Origin: Macrosoma leucophasiata
Lineage: Eukaryota > Arthropoda > Insecta > Lepidoptera > Hedylidae
Length of the DNA: 64,000 bases
NCBI GenBank assembly: GCA_036365455.1
Contig: JAWQUS010000004.1
Span: 8,935,501 to 8,999,500 of the forward strand
Reading direction: 5' to 3'
Shown here: positions 57,607-64,000 of the stretch, in pieces
How positions within the stretch are numbered: position 1 is the stretch's first letter
Layout: every line of letters starts with the position of its first letter
Position numbers and translations under genes: made by a program
The notes under the pieces: generated by a model
Databases searched by the model: none
The model's input: only the letters and a program-made list of their open reading frames with translations
Told to the model about the DNA's origin: nothing

Positions 57607-58393
57607 GTGGTTTTTCATTTCTTCTATTTCTTTACCAAATGGTAGTGTCAGTTCTATCGTCTTTCGGTTAGATGGTAATGTAAACAAGTGTACAGGCAAT
57701 TAAATATAGCGTCACCTAGCGGAATACTGAGGAAATAACACAACTTGCCTAGTAGGTACGGAAGATGGCGTATGATCAAGTTGCATCGCACATACGAAGT
57801 TTTTGCGAGAGTTGCCCTTTATACAACTTCCCAACGTTAATAGTTGATCATATAATATATAAAATAATCAAGGTACCCTAAATATCCAAATGCACACTTA
57901 AATAAGAAAAAATAATATACTAATGAAGTACGTACAGACTGCAGGTAAACAAACCTTGTGTCATTAGTACTTCGAAATAATAGGTCAGTCACATCTCATT
58001 TGATTGGTATTTTTAATTAAAAACGAATATTACCTGGTACCTGTAACAAGTATTTTTTATTCAATTTACATTTGATATATTGGTTTGTTAAAGAAAAGCG
58101 TAACTACTGTCGAATTAAATTTGATGGATCATCCACTTCAGAAATAAACGATAGATAAGAATGTATAATGCAGCCAATTATATTATTTAATACGTAACAT
58201 TTGTATTTCCTCGAATACACTGTCCCGGCTACTGCTATTGCTACTACTCTGGATGATCCCGGATTCGATCTAAAGTAGTATTCTGTCCTACTGCCGAAAT
58301 TATTGTCGTTATTTTTATTGCTGTCAATTTATACTTCCCTTAAAAGTAATACCGACTTCAAAAAAAGAGGAGGTTCTCAATTCCTCCGATTCT

Positions 58394-58556
58394 TTTTTTT
58401 ATGTCGCGCAGATAGCAAACAAGCATGCAGTTCACATGGATGTTAAGTGATCATAGCAGCCTATAAACATCTACACAAAAACCAGAGGTCAAAATGCAGA
58501 AGCGTTGCCACCCCTGAAACCTTAGGTGTTAGGTACGTCTCTGTGATAGTTACCGT
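58394..58556 (-). repeat. 5'-truncated SINE
   Basis: T run, GCAAACAAGCATGCAGTTCA, AAACATCTACACAAAAACCA, GAGGTCAAAATGCAGAAGCG, ending in the GTCTCTGTGATAGTTACC block. Confidence 0.75.
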
Positions 58557-59289
58557 CAGTAAAATTCCAGTACTTACTGTCATTATCCCTTGTTTGTCAC
58601 TTATGAAACCAAGAATATCAATCAGATTATTCACTATTGCTTTTCTAATAGTAGTAACACCCGTCTGGATTCGGAACGGAGCGTACACTCGTTACTCGTA
58701 CAACAATTTATAATTTGATACTATATTTTTATTTCCAGATTTAAAAAGCGATGTAATATAGATGTACGAGAATTTAACCGATTTTTATATAACAAGTTAA
58801 GTGTAGTTAAGTTAAGGGTCGAAGGATGATCGCAAAATATTACGTTGTAAGCAGGTTTTTCTGCCACGTACCTACCTATTTAAAAAAGAACTTAATTTAT
58901 TGCGAGATAAAAATATAAGTATGTGTCTTTTAGAAATAAAGGTAGATATTATACCTATTCTCTAATGTGTTAGTATTTTCCTACGAAAAAAGTATTAGCC
59001 TAATAAATTCCATGTTAGTAGACCAATGGGTTAAAGATTCAATCTATTAATGACATGCATAGAATTCATTCCTCTCATTTTACTAATGACACGGCGTTTG
59101 ACTTCTCACGTGTTTATGTACCTATGTTTAACTATAAAATTGATGTACATGTATCGTTTTATAGTAAAATTAAGTAACGATTTAAAAATACTCCTACCAA
59201 CACTCAGAATCCCATACTAGTTTTGGTACAGTATAGTGGGTGCTGTTGTAGGTACACACACAATACGTATGATTTGTAGATTAGCTCCA

Positions 59290-59346
59290 ACTTATGCGGT
59301 GGTGTCTACGCCCGTGAGCTCCGTGACTGGAGCTGTACCACCAGTA
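59290..59346 (-). repeat. SINE head fragment
   Basis: TATGCGGTGGTGTCTACGCC, CGTGAGCTCCGTGACTGG, AGCTGTACCACCAGTA. Confidence 0.7.
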
Positions 59347-59518
59347 ATTTTTTTTTCAATAGTTTCCAGATTATTTTGCAAATAAATTTAGAAATAAAGT
59401 TTCTCAAATCATACGTGTTATTTTACTACACTTCACCAAAGTTTTGCATGAATAAAAATATTTTTCCCACGTTTTATTTTTCTGAAAAATTGCCAGGCAT
59501 TTAATTTTATTTTGTAAA

Positions 59519-59602
59519 CTAGCGGTGCCCGCGACTTCGTCCACGTGAGTAAAAATATAATTGTTCAGTATCTACCCGGACGAAGTCGTGGGCGCAGCTA
59601 GT
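59519..59602. repeat. Inverted pair of ACTAGCGGTGCCCGCGACTT ends
   Basis: 59519-59544 (ACTAGCGGTGCCCGCGACTT, CGTCC) and the complement at 59578-59602 (GGACGAAGTCGTGGGCGCAG, CTAGT) face each other 33 bp apart. They are widespread insect repeat ends. Confidence 0.75.
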
Positions 59603-59604
59603 AT

Positions 59605-59960
59605 TAAAGTAGCCTAAGTTACTTCTTATTACATCATCTATCTGCCAGTGAAAATCGGAGACACTCAAATTCTATTTATTTGATTGTAGGTATGTATGTA
59701 TGGTTGTATGGAGATAAAAGTGGCCTAAGTTACTCCTTATTACATCAGCTTCCTACCCGTGGAAGTCCCGTCAAAGTCGGATACATTCCAATTCTACTTA
59801 TTTGTATGTAGGTATGTATGTATGTATGGAGATAAAAGTAGCCCAAGTTACTCCTTATTTCATCAGCTACCTACCTGTGGAAGTCCCGTCAAAGTCGGAT
59901 ACACTCCAATTCTACTTATTTGTATGTAGGTATGTATGTATGTATGGAGATAAAAGTTCC
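59605..59960 (+). repeat. 117-bp tandem repeat, about three units
   Basis: Each unit carries AAAGT.GCC.AAGTTACTCC, TTATT.CATCAGCTACCTAC, GTCAAAGTCGGATAC and TTGTATGTAGGTATGTATG. Units start near 59606, 59720 and 59837, with a partial fourth near 59953. A CAGA repeat follows at 60004-60023. Confidence 0.8.
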
Positions 59961-60179
59961 GTCAAAATCGGTCCAGCCGTTCCCAACATTAGCCCCGCCA
60001 AATAGACAGACAGACAGACAGACAAAAATTGTAAAAAGTGTTGTTTTGGTATATGTACCGTACATACATATGCATTTAGTAAAAAGCGGTTATTTTAATA
60101 TTACAAACAGACACTCCAATTTTATTTATTTGTATAGATTTATTATGGAAGGTAATAAATCAAAAGATCTAAAAATTCT

Positions 60180-60480
60180 GTGAAAATTTTAAGCGTCTAC
60201 TCGCTACCGTTATTATCGAGCAAAAATGTACGAAAAAAAACACGTTTATTGTATGCCCCTTAAAATTTTCGTTTTCTTATTTTTAGTAATTAATTTTGTT
60301 TTAATAGCGGCAACCGAAATACATAATTTATGAAAATGTTAGCTTTCTAGCTATCACTATTTATGAGATACAGCTTGGTGATAGACAGACGGACGTACGG
60401 ACAGACAGACAGACAGACAGCGGAGGATTAGTAATCCGTAGAGTCCGTTTTAACCTTTTAGGTACGAAACCCCCTAAAAG
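60180..60480 (+). repeat. 3' part of the GCCAAGTGCGAGTCGG repeat
   Basis: GTGAAAATTTTAAGCGTCTA, CGCTACCGTTATT, TAGCTTTCTAGCTATC and a CAGA-rich tail before GCGGAG match the 14661 copy. Confidence 0.65.
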
Positions 60481-60539
60481 ATAGAAGTAAGATACAGAGT
60501 AGCTTAAAATATTCGATATGATTTTTTAAATTGTTATAA

Positions 60540-60840
60540 CTTTTTTATATCTGTACCGATTCACATGAAACAAACACTAAATGTTCTGTGAAACTTACCA
60601 CAATATATAAGTGAAAACCGCAAATCGAACAAGCCGTTTCTGAAATTAGGGTGCACAAACACACAGACAAACAGACATTTTTCGGGATAAAAGGTGTGTG
60701 CGCCAAAGGTTAAAGTATAATCATACCAAGTTTCATAGTAATCGGACCGGTAGTTTTTATGTGATGCTTGAACAAACAGACAGACAGATAGACAGACAAA
60801 AATTTTTCTAATCACATATTTGGGTTTGGTATCGATCTAG
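60540..60840. repeat. CAGACAGACAAAAATTTTT-type dispersed repeat
   Basis: Low-complexity CAGA tracts around 60660-60680 and 60770-60800, with CCAAGTTTCATAGTAATCGG between them. Resembles a common arthropod repeat; single copy in the window. Confidence 0.45.
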
Positions 60841-62129
60841 TAACATCCCCTGGTATTTATTTTTTCAATATTTTTAATGTACAGAATTTACACTTCTGCA
60901 GTCTTATTATAACTATAGATTATCCATCACTAGTTTGGACTCACATCTCCACACTGTCTTTCTAAAAAAACTGCCTTTTTTAGTTTGCGTGCGACACGCA
61001 CTCGATATGACTGTCTCTAAATAACGCATTTCATTCGAAAATTAAAAAAAATATATCTAAGTCAAAATTAAGGCAAAAGAAGCTGTTATTATAATATTTG
61101 CCTTCCCAAGGTGATTTTTTTCATCCGCACTATAAAAGATGCAGTAGGTATGTAAAGTTAACAGGTACTGAGCCCTTAACCCCTTTATTTTTATTAGTTT
61201 AATAGATGTAACTCAATCAGGCGCTAAATTAATTAGACAGGACTCTCCCTTTGGTGACATGGTTCCAGTTTCCACAAGTCAATTTACTACACTTTCACAT
61301 GTACATGACAGAAGACGTAGAAACGTCTCACATAAATATCTGTCAAATCAATTTAAAAACGGAACCGGCTGTTTGTTCTCAGTGCATTCTCTATACTATA
61401 TATATAACCTCACTGTATAGCTTTTTATTTGTTTTCAAAGATTTAATGCTCCACGTAACCGGTTTTACAGAAATTACTTAAATAAAAACAGTTGAATAAA
61501 CAAGTTAACATTATTATTTTTATAGCATTTTAAGCAGGCACTGTCAAAAGATACTTAAATCATTTAAAACGGGACCGTGAAAATATCTCTCAAGAGCAAA
61601 CACTGGGCCATCTTGAAACTTGTTTTCGTATACCTAACCCCATTTTTTATACCGGTAAGAGTAAATTGATTAGCATTGCCATAAAAACAAAAAGCTTCTG
61701 TTGACGAGAGATAAGAAACTTTTTTTTTTAAATCACTTAATAAGCAAACGCATGTGGTGATTTTTTTGAAATCTTAGTATATCGTCTTCCATTTCCCTAT
61801 GACAATCCTGGAAGTAATTGCATTATTTATGACAACAGGTTGACAGGCAAGCATATTAAACATATTTGGAACACCAGGGGAGTAGTCCAACGCGCTTCCA
61901 GCTCTGAAGGAATCTTTTGACGCAATTTTTGAAGAACATATTGTAGCACCGAGGGAACACTTCGGATAAAGCTGCTATTCTTATAATGCAGATGCGTTGC
62001 CATTCCCGAAGTCCAAGAACCATGCCAAAAAATACCACTAGAATAAAATTTTGCGGAACACTACCGTTAAGGTTCAAGAAGATTCAGCAATAAGAGCAGA
62101 TAGAACAGTGGATGTAGTTTAAATAATTT
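60841..62129. other. No gene recognised
   Basis: AT-rich intergenic DNA, possibly with further LINE remnants near 61740-62110 (GCATGTGGTGATTTTTTTG), not firmly assigned. Confidence 0.35.
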
Positions 62130-62409
62130 AGGTGTTGGAATGTGACGATCAACAAGTGGAGAAAAATTCTTCTGCCATTTCAGTCAGTCAACCAAACAAT
62201 GGCGGTCAAATAGTTCCAATAACTTGGGGATCCAATGGGGAACAGCGCGATAATACTGCCACCACTACAATCGCTATTAATCCGCATGCCAACCGTGGTG
62301 ATTTTTTTACCTTGTTTTTTGTAATAAAAATGGCAAACAAGTATGCAGTTTACATTGATTTTAAGTGCCTACGCTCGCCAGCTCTGTCATAGGAGCTCTA
62401 CCACCAGTA
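62130..62409. repeat. LINE fragment plus deleted SINE (second copy of the pair)
   Basis: AACAATGGCGGTCAAATAGT, CCACTACAATCGCTATTAAT, CCGCATGCCAACCGTGGTGA, then a T run and a SINE reduced to its two ends (GGCAAACAAGTATGCAG ... GAGCTCTACCACCAGTA). Compare 50330-50767. Confidence 0.65.
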
Positions 62410-62444
62410 AAGGTTTATTTTCCCCTAATGACACACAACATTGT

Positions 62445-62510
62445 CGTGGGCATTTTCGGGAAAGGCTTTTGTTCAGCTGTGGACGTCTTTCGGCTAAAGT
62501 GATGATGATT
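62445..62510 (+). repeat. RTE LINE 3' tail fragment
   Basis: GGCATTTTCGGGAAAGGCTT, TTGTTCAGCTGTGGACGTCT, TTCGGCTAAAGTGATGATGA correspond to the last 60 bp of the LINE at 54785-54850. Confidence 0.75.
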
Positions 62511-62614
62511 GTTGCCTACGCCTTGAATGCAACTCCACTTATATCTTAAAAAATTGTTCTCGCGTGTTACATATTTTAATAGCCATGTAATTAATGTACC
62601 GTTTCAGCCACTTA

Positions 62615-63325
62615 ATTTTTTATGTTACGGCGGTAGCAAACAAGCATTCAGTTAACATGAATGTTAAGTGACCACTGTATCCAGGACACAAAAACAAGTG
62701 GTCTAAATGAAGATGCGTTGCCCGCCTAATGTTTTGCTTCTGTGAAAGATATTGCGGGACATACATTTTTTTAATTTAAAGGTGGCAAACAAACATGCAT
62801 CTCACATTGATGTTAGGTGATGATTGCAGGATATAGACATCTACATAAAAATCAGAGGTCAAACCCATTGCTACCCCTGAGACCTAAGAAGTTATGTCTC
62901 TATGATAGTTACTACATTACCATCTAATCGGAACACGAAAGTGCTGAACACTACCATTTGGAGGCAGATAGATTAAGTATATACTTCCTACTACTACACT
63001 GAGGTCCTGGGTTCGATTCCCGGGTCGAGGGTTATCAGAGATAATGGTGTAAGGTCCTTTATCTCTGGCTCTACTGGGATTTTTCCATTTTCTGAAAATT
63101 TCCTAGTACCTCGAAGTTATGTGCCCGGAGATGTCAACAAGCTTGACACCTGTTACATGGGCCACTACGTAATCGGCGAATCGTGGGTATTTGCATGTAT
63201 GCTTGAATGCATGCATTTACCTCTGCCTACCCATTCGGGGAATACAGGCGTGAAGTTACGTAGATTAAGTAATGCGCTGATGCCTACGCCCTTGAGCTCG
63301 TGCACTGGAACTCTACTACCAACTT
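62615..63325 (-). repeat. SINE copies interrupted by a tRNA-type SINE
   Basis: 62615-62767 is a diverged SINE. 62768-62979 starts a second one, which resumes at 63261 (TAGATTAAGTAATGCGCTGA ... ACTGGAACTCTACTACCA). The break holds the element at 62980-63260, and the sequence TAGATTAAGTA is repeated at both edges. Confidence 0.8.
62980..63260 (+). mobile_element. tRNA-derived SINE with 11-bp target duplication
   Basis: Lacks the A box but keeps the B box (GGTTCGATTCC) and ends GCGTGAAGTTACG. TAGATTAAGTA flanks it at 62969-62979 and 63261-63271. About 90% alike to the 50956 copy by eye. Confidence 0.85.
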
Positions 63326-64000
63326 CATATTGATTGGTATATTTTTAAGTTCTCGTGCAGCTTAAGCACTTTATTAAAAACCAAAGCGATTACGTTCCTT
63401 TCACAACACTTTTATTGAATTTCTCTCCGGTAAAGTTTGGGGACGCGACAATTTTGAACGGGACATTTTATAAGTTGGCATTAATTCGATAAGACATCGA
63501 AATTAAGTGGCGTCATGAAGAAAAATAAAGAACCTTTCCCCGTATACTGGTTTCCGAACCGTTGTTTGACCTCCGTACATGCTCTCATTGTTTCTCTTGC
63601 GGTTTAAGGTATATCTGAGCCAAGCAGGTGTATTGTTGATGACAGTAATTAGAGAAAATGTTGGTACAGCTTCTAAACAGCGGAGGTGTATCATCAGCTC
63701 TGCCAACTGAGCTATCGAAGTCCACGTTTAGTAAACTAACCAGTTTAGCCTTAGCCTTTAGTGGACCCCAAAATTATTTTTAAGTACTCCTAAAATATGG
63801 GGAAATTTCAATAAAAGGGTTTCCATTTTTATTATTGTTCTCATTTATTTAGTTTGTAACATATTTTCTATATTTTTAACATACATATGTATTATTAAAA
63901 AAAAACATAGATAATATATAAAAACATACAAAATAGGTTCCGTCCGTAGCGGTAGCAGAGTCCTATCTGCCGGTGGTTAGGGGCTTAGGCAGAGGAACCT
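63326..64000. other. No gene; tRNA-like half on the minus strand
   Basis: On the minus strand, 63722-63695 reads CTTCGATAGCTCAGTTGGCA followed by GAGC, like the 5' half of a tRNA with its A box. The 3' half with a B box and acceptor complement is absent, so it is a tRNA-derived repeat head or tRNA relic, not a gene. Confidence 0.5.

Noticed and set aside
60004..60430. CAGA repeats as a CRISPR-like array
   Set aside because: Simple tetranucleotide repeats within dispersed repeat tails; no spacers.
63690..63722. tRNA gene on the minus strand
   Set aside because: Only the 5' half (A box) is seen; no B box or acceptor complement follows.

Overview
This is an AT-rich animal nuclear window with exon-intron genes, GT-AG introns and dense transposable elements. 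It is almost certainly from a moth or butterfly. That inference rests on the repeat families (short 'CTGGTGGTAG...' SINEs, the 'CTAGCTGACCCGGCAAACTTCG' repeat, the 'GCCAAGTGCGAGTCGGACTCG' repeat, an RTE-clade LINE with a GAT-repeat tail) and on the frequent GTAGGTACCTAC-like motifs. No bacterial genes, CRISPR arrays or operons are present.

One protein-coding gene is supported. It lies on the plus strand and its coding exons run from 21207 to 43795. I assembled 22 coding exons by splice sites and phase. They form one open frame of 3117 codons plus stop, entered in the middle of a split codon. The protein has the end of a WW domain, a Gln/Asn-rich low-complexity stretch, a PH domain, long disordered segments, one giant 1112-codon acidic/serine-rich exon, a run of coiled-coil exons and a basic/disordered C-terminal part ending in a last coiled coil. 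This matches the PLEKHA4/5/6/7 family; the Drosophila member is kramer (kmr). Family members bind phosphoinositides and act at membranes and cell junctions. PLEKHA4/kramer has been linked to Dishevelled stability and planar polarity. The upstream exons (start codon and rest of the WW domain) are not recognisable in the 21.2 kb before 21207, so the gene probably begins outside the window.

Layout: 1-21206 is intron or intergenic DNA full of SINEs, MITEs, palindromes and one roughly 195-bp tandem array (12.3-13.2 kb). 21207-43795 is the kmr gene, with transposon insertions in several introns, decayed copies of one exon at 36.46-36.70 kb, and a possible alternative last exon at 43289. 43796-44600 is the likely 3' UTR with three AATAAA signals. 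44.6-64 kb is repeat-rich intergenic DNA holding a 5'-truncated RTE LINE (52110-54850) with a perfect 12-bp target duplication, tRNA-derived SINEs with target duplications, nested SINEs and several MITEs.

The most interesting points are the giant phase-symmetric exon with many candidate phosphotyrosine motifs, a likely GC-AG intron directly beside a MITE, decayed tandem duplicates of a coiled-coil exon, a two-member MITE family with 14-bp terminal repeats, and a set of near-perfect palindromes. I found no convincing new defence or enzymatic system.
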